Assembly (NCBI GenBank): GCA_030533445.1
Contig: JARPUW010000282.1
Span: 62,001 to 126,000 of the forward strand
Source of the DNA: Cyprinodon diabolis
Lineage: Eukaryota > Chordata > Actinopteri > Cyprinodontiformes > Cyprinodontidae
Reading direction: 5' to 3'
Length of the DNA: 64,000 nt
A program made the translations under genes and the position numbers. How positions within the stretch are numbered: the first letter of the stretch is position 1; the number at the start of each line of letters is the position of its first letter. Below are positions 38,401 to 50,624 of this stretch, piece by piece. Below the pieces are notes generated by a model that did not search any database, was not told the DNA's origin, and saw only the letters and a list, made by a program, of their open reading frames with translations.

Positions 38401-41400
38401 GGTTCCAAGCTTCAAAACAGAAGTTGAGGCCAAAACGCTCTTTTCACAGTGAGATAATGCCATTTTGGCCTCTGGAGTTGTAAAATACAAACCATTAATG
38501 ATACAGCCATGATCTTTTCTGGCAATCATCTAGAGCTGAAAACTAACAATATAAAGTAGATTTGAGCAGATGTTTTTGGTTCCAAGCTTCAAAACAGAAG
38601 TTGAGGCCAAAACGCTCTTTTCACAGTGAGATAATGCCATTTTGGCCTCTGGAGTTGTAACAGACAAACCATTAATGATACAGCCATGATCTTTTCTGGC
38701 AATCATATAGAGCTGAAAACTAACAATATAAAGTAGATTTGAGCAGATGTTTTTGGTTCCAAGCTTCAAAACAGAAGTTGAGGCCAAAACGCTCTTTTCA
38801 CAGTGAGATAATGCCATTTTGGCCTCTGGAGTTGTAACAGACAAACCATTAATGATACAGCCATGATCTTTTCTGGCAATCATCTAGAGCTGAAAACTTA
38901 CAATATAAAGTAGATTTGAGCAGATGTTTTTGGTTCCAAGCTTCAAAACAGAAGTTGAGGCCAAAACGCTCTTTTCACAGTGAGATAATGCCATTTTGGC
39001 CTCTGGAGTTGTAACAGACAAACCATTAATGATACAGCCATGATCTTTTCTGGCAATCATCTAGAGCTGAAAACTAACAATATAAAGTAGATTTGAGCAG
39101 ATGTTTTTGGTTCCAAGCTTCAAAACAGAAGTTGAGGCCAAAACGCTCTTTTCACAGTGAGATAATGCCATTTTGGCCTCTGGAGTTGTAACAGACAAAC
39201 CATTAATGATACAGCCATGACCTTTTCTGGCAATCATCTAGAGCTGAAAACTAACAATATAAAGTAGATTTGAGCAGATGTTTTTGGTTCCAAGCTTCAA
39301 ATCAGAAGTTGAGGCCAAAACGCTCTTTTCACAGTGAGATAATGCCATTTTGGCCTCTGGAGTTGTAACAGACAAACCATTAATGATACAGCCATGATCT
39401 TTTCTGGCAATCATCTAGAGCTGAAAACTAACAATATAAAGTAGATTTGAGCAGATGTTTTTGGTTCCAAGCTTCAAAACAGAAGTTGAGGCCAAAACGC
39501 TCTTTTCACAGTGAGATAATGCCATTTTGGCCTCTGGAGTTGTAACAGACAAATCATTAATGATACAGCCATGATCTTTTCTGGCAATCATCTAGAGCTG
39601 AAAACTAACAATATAAAGTAGATTTGAGCAGATGTTTTGGTTCCAAGCTTCAAAACAGAAGTTTAGGCCAAAACGCTCTTTTCACAGTGAGATAATGCCA
39701 TTTTGGCCTCTGGAGTTGTAACAGACAAACCATTAATGATACAGCCATGATCTTTTCTGGCAATCATCTAGAGCTGAAAACTAACAATATAAAGTAGATT
39801 TGAGCAGATGTTTTTGGTTCCTAAGCACTTCAAAACAGATGTGAGGCCAAAACACCTCTTTTCACAGTGAGATAATGCCATTTTGGCCTCTGGAGGTGTA
39901 ACAGACAAACCATTAATGATACAGCCATGATCTTTTTTGGCAATCATCTAGAGCTGAAAACTAACAATATAAAGTAGATTTGAGCAGATGTTTTTGGTTC
40001 CAAGCTTCAAAACAGAAGTTGAGGCCAAAACGCTCTTTTTACAGTGAGATAATGCCATTTTGGCCTCTGGAGTTGTAACAGACAAATCATTAATGATACA
40101 GCCATGATCTTTTCTGGCAATCATCTAGAGCTGAAAACTAACAATATAAAGTAGATTTGAGCAGATGTTTTGGTTCCAAGCTCAAAACAGAAGTTGAGGC
40201 CAAAACGCTCTTTTCACAGTGAGATAATGCCATTTTGGCCTCTGGAGTTGTAACAGACAAACCATTAATGATACTGCCATGATCTTTTCTGGCAATCATC
40301 TAGAGCTGAAAACTAACAATATAAAGTAGATTTGAGCAGATGTTTTTGGTTCCAAGCTTCAAAACAGATGTTGAGGCCAAAACGCTCTTTTCACAGTGAG
40401 ATAATGCCATTTTGGCCTCTGGAGTTGTAACAGACAAACCATTAATGATACAGCCATGATCTTTTCTGGCAATCATCTAGAGCTGAAAACTAACAATATA
40501 AAGTAGATTTGAGCAGATGTTTTTGGTTCCAAGCTTCAAAACAGAAGTTGAGGCCAAAACGCTCTTTTCACAGTAAGATAATGCCATTTTGGCCTCTGGA
40601 GTTGTAACAGACAAATCATTAATGATACAGCCATGATCTTTTCTGGCAATCATCTAGAGCTGAAAACTAACAATATAAAGTAGATTTGAGCAGATGTTTT
40701 TGGTTCCAAGCTTCAAAACAGAAGTTGAGGCCAAAACGCTCTTTTCACAGTGAGATAATGCCATTTTGGCCTCTGGAGTTGTAACAGACAAATCATTAAT
40801 GATACAGCCATGATCTTTTCTGGCAATCATCTAGAGCTGAAAACTAACAATATAAAGTAGATTTGAGCAGATGTTTTTGGTTCCAAGCTTCAAAACAGAA
40901 GTTGAGGCCAAAACGCTCTTTTTACAGTGAGATAATGCCATTTTGGCCTCTGGAGTTGTAACAGACAAATCATTAATGATACAGCCATGATCTTTTCTGG
41001 CAATCATCTAGAGCTGAAAACTAACAATATAAAGTAGATTTGAGCAGATGTTTTTGGTTCCAAGCTTCAAAACAGAAGTTGAGGCCAAAACGCTCTTTTC
41101 ACAGTGAGATAATGCCATTTTGGCCTCTGGAGTTGTAACAGACAAACCATTAATGATACTGCCATGATCTTTTCTGGCAATCATCTAGAGCTGAAAACTA
41201 ACAATATAAAGTAGATTTGAGCAGATGTTTTTGGTTCCAAGCTTCAAAACAGATGTTGAGGCCAAAACGCTCTTTTCACAGTGAGATAATGCCATTTTGG
41301 CCTCTGGAGTTGTAACAGACAAACCATTAATGATACAGCCATGATCTTTTCTGGCAATCATCTAGAGCTGAAAACTAACAATATAAAGTAGATTTGAGCA

Positions 41401-44400
41401 GATGTTTTTGGTTCCAAGCTTCAAAACAGAAGTTGAGGCCAAAACGCTCTTTTCACAGTAAGATAATGCCATTTTGGCCTCTGGAGTTGTAACAGACAAA
41501 TCATTAATGATACAGCCATGATCTTTTCTGGCAATCATCTAGAGCTGAAAACTAACAATATAAAGTAGATTTGAGCAGATGTTTTTGGTTCCAAGCTTCA
41601 AAACAGAAGTTGAGGCCAAAACGCTCTTTTCACAGTGAGATAATGCCATTTTGGCCTCTGGAGTTGTAACAGACAAATCATTAATGATACAGCCATGATA
41701 TTTTCTGGCAATCATCTAGAGCTGAAAACTAACAATATAAAGTAGATTTGAGCAGATGTTTTTGGTTCCAAGCTTCAAAACAGAAGTTGAGGCCAAAACG
41801 CTCTTTTCACAGTGAGATAATGCCATTTTGGCCTCTGGAGTTGTAACAGACAAACCATTAATGATACAGCCATGATCTTTTCTGGCAATCATCTGGAGCT
41901 GAAAACTAACAATATAAAGTAGATTTGAGCAGATGTTTTTGGTTCCAAGCTTCAAAACAGAAGTTGAGGCCAAAACGCTCTTTTCACAGTGAGATAATAC
42001 CATTTTGGCCTCTGGAGCTGTAACAGACAAACCATTAATGATACAGCCATGATCTTTTCTGGCAATCATATAGAGCTCAAAACTAACAATATAAAGTAGA
42101 TTTGAGCAGATGTTTTTGGTTCCAAGCTTCAAAACAGAAGTTGAGGCCAAAACGCTCTTTTCACAGTGAGATAATGCCATTTTGGCCTCTGGAGTTGTAA
42201 AATACAAACCATTAATGATACAGCCATGATCTTTTCTGGCAATCATCTAGAGCTGAAAACTAACAATATAAAGTAGATTTGAGCAGATGTTTTTGGTTCC
42301 AAGCTTCAAAACAGAAGTTGAGGCCAAAACGCTCTTTTCACAGTGAGATAATGCCATTTTGGCCTCTGGAGTTGTAACAGACAAACCATTAATGATACAG
42401 CCATGATCTTTTCTGGCAATCATATAGAGCTGAAAACTAACAATATAAAGTAGATTTGAGCAGATGTTTTTGGTTCCAAGCTTCAAAACAGAAGTTGAGG
42501 CCAAAACGCTCTTTTCACAGTGAGATAATGCCATTTTGGCCTCTGGAGTTGTAACAGACAAACCATTAATGATACAGCCATGATCTTTTCTGGCAATCAT
42601 CTAGAGCTGAAAACTTACAATATAAAGTAGATTTGAGCAGATGTTTTTGGTTCCAAGCTTCAAAACAGAAGTTGAGGCCAAAACGCTCTTTTCACAGTGA
42701 GATAATGCCATTTTGGCCTCTGGAGTTGTAACAGACAAACCATTAATGATACAGCCATGATCTTTTCTGGCAATCATCTAGAGCTGAAAACTAACAATAT
42801 AAAGTAGATTTGAGCAGATGTTTTTGGTTCCAAGCTTCAAAACAGAAGTTGAGGCCAAAACGCTCTTTTCACAGTGAGATAATGCCATTTTGGCCTCTGG
42901 AGTTGTAACAGACAAACCATTAATGATACAGCCATGACCTTTTCTGGCAATCATCTAGAGCTGAAAACTAACAATATAAAGTAGATTTGAGCAGATGTTT
43001 TTGGTTCCAAGCTTCAAATCAGAAGTTGAGGCCAAAACGCTCTTTTCACAGTGAGATAATGCCATTTTGGCCTCTGGAGTTGTAACAGACAAACCATTAA
43101 TGATACAGCCATGATCTTTTCTGGCAATCATCTAGAGCTGAAAACTAACAATATAAAGTAGATTTGAGCAGATGTTTTTGGTTCCAAGCTTCAAAACAGA
43201 AGTTGAGGCCAAAACGCTCTTTTCACAGTGAGATAATGCCATTTTGGCCTCTGGAGTTGTAACAGACAAATCATTAATGATACAGCCATGATCTTTTCTG
43301 GCAATCATCTAGAGCTGAAAACTAACAATATAAAGTAGATTTGAGCAGATGTTTTTGGTTCCAAGCTTCAAAACAGAAGTTTAGGCCAAAACGCTCTTTT
43401 CACAGTGAGATAATGCCATTTTGGCCTCTGGAGTTGTAACAGACAAACCATTAATGATACAGCCATGATCTTTTCTGGCAATCATCTAGAGCTGAAAACT
43501 AACAATATAAAGTAGATTTGAGCAGATGTTTTTGGTTCCAAGCTTCAAAACAGATGTTGAGGCCAAAACACTCTTTTCACAGTGAGATAATGCCATTTTG
43601 GCCTCTGGAGGTGTAACAGACAAACCATTAATGATACAGCCATGATCTTTTTTGGCAATCATCTAGAGCTGAAAACTAACAATATAAAGTAGATTTGAGC
43701 AGATGTTTTTGGTTCCAAGCTTCAAAACAGAAGTTGAGGCCAAAACGCTCTTTTTACAGTGAGATAATGCCATTTTGGCCTCTGGAGTTGTAACAGACAA
43801 ATCATTAATGATACAGCCATGATCTTTTCTGGCAATCATCTAGAGCTGAAAACTAACAATATAAAGTAGATTTGAGCAGATGTTTTTGGTTCCAAGCTTC
43901 AAAACAGAAGTTGAGGCCAAAACGCTCTTTTCACAGTGAGATAATGCCATTTTGGCCTCTGGAGTTGTAACAGACAAACCATTAATGATACTGCCATGAT
44001 CTTTTCTGGCAATCATCTAGAGCTGAAAACTAACAATATAAAGTAGATTTGAGCAGATGTTTTTGGTTCCAAGCTTCAAAACAGATGTTGAGGCCAAAAC
44101 GCTCTTTTCACAGTGAGATAATGCCATTTTGGCCTCTGGAGTTGTAACAGACAAACCATTAATGATACAGCCATGATCTTTTCTGGCAATCATCTAGAGC
44201 TGAAAACTAACAATATAAAGTAGATTTGAGCAGATGTTTTTGGTTCCAAGCTTCAAAACAGAAGTTGAGGCCAAAACGCTCTTTTCACAGTAAGATAATG
44301 CCATTTTGGCCTCTGGAGTTGTAACAGACAAATCATTAATGATACAGCCATGATCTTTTCTGGCAATCATCTAGAGCTGAAAACTAACAATATAAAGTAG

Positions 44401-46019
44401 ATTTGAGCAGATGTTTTTGGTTCCAAGCTTCAAAACAGAAGTTGAGGCCAAAACGCTCTTTTCACAGTGAGATAATGCCATTTTGGCCTCTGGAGTTGTA
44501 ACAGACAAATCATTAATGATACAGCCATGATATTTTCTGGCAATCATCTAGAGCTGAAAACTAACAATATAAAGTAGATTTGAGCAGATGTTTTTGGTTC
44601 CAAGCTTCAAAACAGAAGTTGAGGCCAAAACGCTCTTTTCACAGTGAGATAATGCCATTTTGGCCTCTGGAGTTGTAACAGACAAACCATTAATGATACA
44701 GCCATGATCTTTTCTGGCAATCATCTGGAGCTGAAAACTAACAATATAAAGTAGATTTGAGCAGATGTTTTTGGTTCCAAGCTTCAAAACAGAAGTTGAG
44801 GCCAAAACGCTCTTTTCACAGTGAGATAATACCATTTTGGCCTCTGGAGCTGTAACAGACAAACCATTAATGATACAGCCATGATCTTTTCTGGCAATCA
44901 TATAGAGCTGAAAACTAACAATATAAAGTAGATTTGAGCAGATGTTTTTGGTTCCAAGCTTCAAAACAGAAGTTGAGGCCAAAACGCTCTTTTCACAGTG
45001 AGATAATGCCATTTTGGCCTCTGGAGTTGTAACAGACAAACCATTAATGATACAGCCATGATCTTTTCTGGCAATCATCTAGAGCTGAAAACTAACAATA
45101 TAAAGTAGATTTGAGCAGATGTTTTTGGTTCCAAGCTTCAAAACAGAAGTTGAGGCCAAAACGCTCTTTTCACAGTGAGATAATGCCATTTTGGCCTCTG
45201 GAGTTGTAACAGACAAACCATTAATGATACTGCCATGATCTTTTCTGGCAATCATCTAGAGCTGAAAACTAACAATATAAAGTAGATTTGAGCAGATGTT
45301 TTTGGTTCCAAGCTTCAAAACAGATGTTGAGGCCAAAACGCTCTTTTCACAGTGAGATAATGCCATTTTGGCCTCTGGAGTTGTAACAGACAAACCATTA
45401 ATGATACAGCCATGATCTTTTCTGGCAATCATCTAGAGCTGAAAACTAACAATATAAAGTAGATTTGAGCAGATGTTTTTGGTTCCAAGCTTCAAAACAG
45501 AAGTTGAGGCCAAAACGCTCTTTTCACAGTAAGATAATGCCATTTTGGCCTCTGGAGTTGTAACAGACAAATCATTAATGATACAGCCATGATCTTTTCT
45601 GGCAATCATCTAGAGCTGAAAACTAACAATATAAAGTAGATTTGAGCAGATGTTTTTGGTTCCAAGCTTCAAAACAGAAGTTGAGGCCAAAACGCTCTTT
45701 TCACAGTGAGATAATGCCATTTTGGCCTCTGGAGTTGTAACAGACAAATCATTAATGATACAGCCATGATATTTTCTGGCAATCATCTAGAGCTGAAAAC
45801 TAACAATATAAAGTAGATTTGAGCAGATGTTTTTGGTTCCAAGCTTCAAAACAGAAGTTGAGGCCAAAACGCTCTTTTCACAGTGAGATAATGCCATTTT
45901 GGCCTCTGGAGTTGTAACAGACAAACCATTAATGATACAGCCATGATCTTTTCTGGCAATCATCTGGAGCTGAAAACTAACAATATAAAGTAGATTTGAG
46001 CAGATGTTTTTGGTTCCAA
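35400..46019. repeat. 10,620-bp (60-monomer) tandem duplication, right copy
   Basis: Units of 24 - 1 bp (35400-39646), 21 + 1 bp (39647-43364) and 15 monomers (43365-46019) repeat the left copy in order, including the K/J monomer at 37347. The copies also match at tgatatttt, catctggag, gagctcaaaac and gtaaaatac sites, each 10,620 bp apart outside the indel patch. The only differences I noticed are the small indels at 39,631-40,190. At its right end the C monomer is followed by D at 46020, the usual order, whereas the left copy's C runs into G at the join. Confidence 0.93.
39631..40190. other. Second cluster of small indels
   Basis: Changes are gatgttttgg (one T lost) at 39631; cctaagcacttc (three bases gained) near 39821; gatgtgagg (one T lost) near 39838; acacctctttt (one C gained) near 39852; gatgttttgg (one T lost) near 40166; and agctcaaaac (one T lost) near 40179. 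The corresponding left-copy positions, about 10.62 kb earlier, are clean. The isolated, unshared nature of these changes suggests assembly or base-calling error, but recent mutation cannot be excluded. Confidence 0.8.
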
Positions 46020-46373
46020 GCTTCAAAACAGAAGTTGAGGCCAAAACGCTCTTTTCACAGTGAGATAATACCATTTTGGCCTCTGGAGCTGTAACAGACA
46101 AACCATTAATGATACAGCCATGATCTTTTCTGGCAATCATATAGAGCTGAAAACTAACAATATAAAGTAGATTTGAGCAGATGTTTTTGGTTCCAAGCTT
46201 CAAAACAGAAGTTGAGGCCAAAACGCTCTTTTCACAGTGAGATAATGCCATTTTGGCCTCTGGAGTTGTAACAGACAAACCATTAATGATACAGCCATGA
46301 TCTTTTCTGGCAATCATCTAGAGCTGAAAACTAACAATATAAAGTAGATTTGAGCAGATGTTTTTGGTTCCAA
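46020..46373. repeat. D and x monomers linking two duplication blocks
   Basis: Two monomers, D at 46020 (ataccatt near 46069, catatagag near 46139) and x at 46197, join the 10.6-kb duplication to the 4.25-kb duplication. The C-D-x order here matches 3716-4246, and the E-containing stretch that follows also resembles 4247-5662. So the array returns at 46 kb to the HOR type seen near its left end. Confidence 0.85.
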
Positions 46374-49300
46374 GCTTCAAAACAGAAGTTGAGGCCAAAA
46401 CGCTCTTTTCACAGTGAGATAATGCCATTTTGGCCTCTGGAGTTGTAACAGACAAACCATTAATGATACAGCCATGATCTTTTCTGGCAATCATATAGAG
46501 CTGAAAACTAACAATATAAAGTAGATTTGAGCAGATGTTTTTGGTTCCAAGCTTCAAAACAGAAGTTGAGGCCAAAACGCTCTTTTCACAGTGAGATAAT
46601 GCCATTTTGGCCTCTGGAGTTGTAACAGACAAACCATTAATGATACAGCCATGATCTTTTCTGGCAATCATCTAGAGCTGAAAACTTACAATATAAAGTA
46701 GATTTGAGCAGATGTTTTTGGTTCCAAGCTTCAAAACAGAAGTTGAGGCCAAAACGCTCTTTTCACAGTGAGATAATGCCATTTTGGCCTCTGGAGTTGT
46801 AACAGACAAACCATTAATGATACAGCCATGATCTTTTCTGGCAATCATCTAGAGCTGAAAACTAACAATATAAAGTAGATTTGAGCAGATGTTTTTGGTT
46901 CCAAGCTTCAAAACAGAAGTTGAGGCCAAAACGCTCTTTTCACAGTGAGATAATGCCATTTTGGCCTCTGGAGTTGTAACAGACAAACCATTAATGATAC
47001 AGCCATGATCTTTTCTGGCAATCATATAGAGCTGAAAACTAACAATATAAAGTAGATTTGAGCAGATGTTTTTGGTTCCAAGCTTCAAAACAGAAGTTGA
47101 GGCCAAAACGCTCTTTTCACAGTGAGATAATGCCATTTTGGCCTCTGGAGTTGTAACAGACAAACCATTAATGATACAGCCATGATCTTTTCTGGCAATC
47201 ATCTAGAGCTGAAAACTAACAATATAAAGTAGATTTGAGCAGATGTTTTTGGTTCCAAGCTTCAAAACAGAAGTTGAGGCCAAAACGCTCTTTTCACAGT
47301 GAGATAATGCCATTTTGGCCTCTGGAGTTGTAACAGACAAACCATTAATGATACAGCCATGATCTTTTCTGGCAATCATCTAGAGCTGAAAACTAACAAT
47401 ATAAAGTAGATTTGAGCAGATGTTTTTGGTTCCAAGCTTCAAATCAGAAGTTGAGGCCAAAACGCTCTTTTCACAGTGAGATAATGCCATTTTGGCCTCT
47501 GGAGTTGTAACAGACAAACCATTAATGATACAGCCATGATCTTTTCTGGCAATCATCTAGAGCTGAAAACTAACAATATAAAGTAGATTTGAGCAGATGT
47601 TTTTGGTTCCAAGCTTCAAAACAGAAGTTGAGGCCAAAACGCTCTTTTCACAGTGAGATAATGCCATTTTGGCCTCTGGAGTTGTAACAGACAAACCATT
47701 AATGATACAGCCATGATCTTTTCTGGCAATCATCTGGAGCTGAAAACTAACAATATAAAGTAGATTTGAGCAGATGTTTTTGGTTCCAAGCTTCAAAACA
47801 GAAGTTGAGGCCAAAACGCTCTTTTCACAGTGAGATAATACCATTTTGGCCTCTGGAGCTGTAACAGACAAACCATTAATGATACAGCCATGATCTTTTC
47901 TGGCAATCATATAGAGCTGAAAACTAACAATATAAAGTAGATTTGAGCAGATGTTTTTGGTTCCAAGCTTCAAAACAGAAGTTGAGGCCAAAACGCTCTT
48001 TTCACAGTGAGATAATGCCATTTTGGCCTCTGGAGTTGTAACAGACAAACCATTAATGATACAGCCATGATCTTTTCTGGCAATCATCTAGAGCTGAAAA
48101 CTAACAATATAAAGTAGATTTGAGCAGATGTTTTTGGTTCCAAGCTTCAAAACAGAAGTTGAGGCCAAAACGCTCTTTTCACAGTGAGATAATGCCATTT
48201 TGGCCTCTGGAGTTGTAACAGACAAACCATTAATGATACAGCCATGATCTTTTCTGGCAATCATCTAGAGCTGAAAACTAACAATATAAAGTAGATTTGA
48301 GCAGATGTTTTTGGTTCCAAGCTTCAGAACAGAAGTTGAGGCCAAAACGCTCTTTTCACAGTGAGATAATGCCATTTTGGCCTCTGGAGTTGTAACAGAC
48401 AAACCATTAATGATACAGCCATGATCTTTTCTGGCAATCATCTAGAGCTGAAAACTAACAATATAAAGTAGATTTGAGCAGATGTTTTTGGTTCCAAGCT
48501 TCAAATCAGAAGTTGAGGCCAAAACGCTCTTTTCACAGTGAGATAATGCCATTTTGGCCTCTGGAGTTGTAACAGACAAACCATTAATGATACAGCCATG
48601 ACCTTTTCTGGCAATCATCTAGAGCTGAAAACTAACAATATAAAGTAGATTTGAGCAGATGTTATTGGTTCCAAGCTTCAAATTAGAAGTTTGTTGCCAA
48701 AACGCTCCTTTCACAGTGAGATAATGCCATTTTGGCCTCTGGAGTTGTAACAGACAAACCATTAATGATACAGCCATGATCTTTTCTGGCAATCATCTAG
48801 AGCTGAAAACTAACAATATAAAGTAGATTTGAGCAGATGTTTTTGGTTCCAAGCTTCAAAACAGAAGTTGAGGCCAAAACGCTCTTTTCACAGTGAGATA
48901 ATGCCATTTTGGCCTCTGGAGTTGTAACAGACAAACCATTAATGATACAGCCATGATCTTTTCTGGCAATCATCTAGAGCTGAAAACTAACAATATAAAG
49001 TAGATTTGAGCAGATGTTTTTGGTTCCAAGCTTCAGAACAGAAGTTGAGGCCAAAACGCTCTTTTCACAGTGAGATAATGCCATTTTGGCCTTTGGAGTT
49101 GTAACAGACAAACCATTAATGATACAGCCATGATCTTTTCTGGCAATCATCTAGAGCTGAAAACTAACAATATAAAGTAGATTTGAGCAGATGTTTTTGG
49201 TTCCAAGCTTCAGAACAGAAGTTGAGGCCAAAACGCTCTTTTCACAGTGAGATAATGCCATTTTGGCCTCTGGAGTTGTAACAGACAAACCATTAATGAT

Positions 49301-50624
49301 ACAGCCATGATCTTTTCTGGCAATCATCTAGAGCTGAAAACTAACAATATAAAGTAGATTTGAGCAGATGTTTTTGGTTCCAAGCTTCAAATCAGAAGTT
49401 GAGGCCAAAACGCTCTTTTCACAGTGAGATAATGCCATTTTGGCCTCTGGAGTTGTAACAGACAAACCATTAATGATACAGCCATGACCTTTTCTGGCAA
49501 TCATCTAGAGCTGAAAACTAACAATATAAAGTAGATTTGAGCAGATGTTATTGGTTCCAAGCTTCAAATTAGAAGTTTGTTGCCAAAACGCTCCTTTCAC
49601 AGTGAGATAATGCCATTTTGGCCTCTGGAGTTGTAACAGACAAACCATTAATGATACAGCCATGATCTTTTCTGGCAATCATCTAGAGCTGAAAACTAAC
49701 AATATAAAGTAGATTTGAGCAGATGTTTTTGGTTCCAAGCTTCAAAACAGAAGTTGAGGCCAAAACGCTCTTTTCACAGTGAGATAATGCCATTTTGGCC
49801 TCTGGAGTTGTAACAGACAAACCATTAATGATACAGCCATGATCTTTTCTGGCAATCATCTAGAGCTGAAAACTAACAATATAAAGTAGATTTGAGCAGA
49901 TGTTTTTGGTTCCAAGCTTCAGAACAGAAGTTGAGGCCAAAACGCTCTTTTCACAGTGAGATAATGCCATTTTGGCCTCTGGAGTTGTAACAGACAAACC
50001 ATTAATGATACAGCCATGATCTTTTCTGGCAATCATCTAGAGCTGAAAACTAACAATATAAAGTAGATTTGAGCAGATGTTTTTGGTTCCAAGCTTCAAA
50101 TCAGAAGTTGAGGCCAAAACGCTCTTTTCACAGTGAGATAATGCCATTTTGGCCTCTGGAGTTGTAACAGACAAACCATTAATGATACAGCCATGACCTT
50201 TTCTGGCAATCATCTAGAGCTGAAAACTAACAATATAAAGTAGATTTGAGCAGATGTTATTGGTTCCAAGCTTCAAATTAGAAGTTTGTTGCCAAAACGC
50301 TCCTTTCACAGTGAGATAATGCCATTTTGGCCTCTGGAGTTGTAACAGACAAACCATTAATGATACAGCCATGACCTTTTCTGGCAATCATCTAGAGCTG
50401 AAAACTAACAATATAAAGTAGATTTGAGCAGATGTTTTTGGTTCCAAGCTTCAAATCAGAAGTTGAGGCCAAAACGCTCTTTTCACAGTGAGATAATGCC
50501 ATTTTGGCCTCTGGAGTTGTAACAGACAAACCATTAATGATACAGCCATGATCTTTTCTGGCAATCATCTAGAGCTGAAAACTAACAATATAAAGTAGAT
50601 TTGAGCAGATGTTTTTGGTTCCAA
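46374..50624. repeat. 4,251-bp tandem duplication, left copy
   Basis: Twenty-four monomers plus 3 bp from three F monomers. Order: E P x E x x A C D x x B A F x B B A F x B A F A. The first half matches the C-D-x-E and C-D-x-x-B-A-F stretch at 3.7-6.2 kb; the second half is a local reiteration of B-A-F with x or B spacers. A private ctttggagtt at 49091 has its partner at 53342, 4,251 bp on. Homology fails to the left, where x at 46197 faces A at 50448. Confidence 0.92.

Noticed and set aside
39820..39860. Mobile-element footprint or target-site scar
   Set aside because: The extra bases near cctaagcacttc are few and scattered, with no duplicated flank or terminal repeat. Sequencing error or simple indels explain them better.
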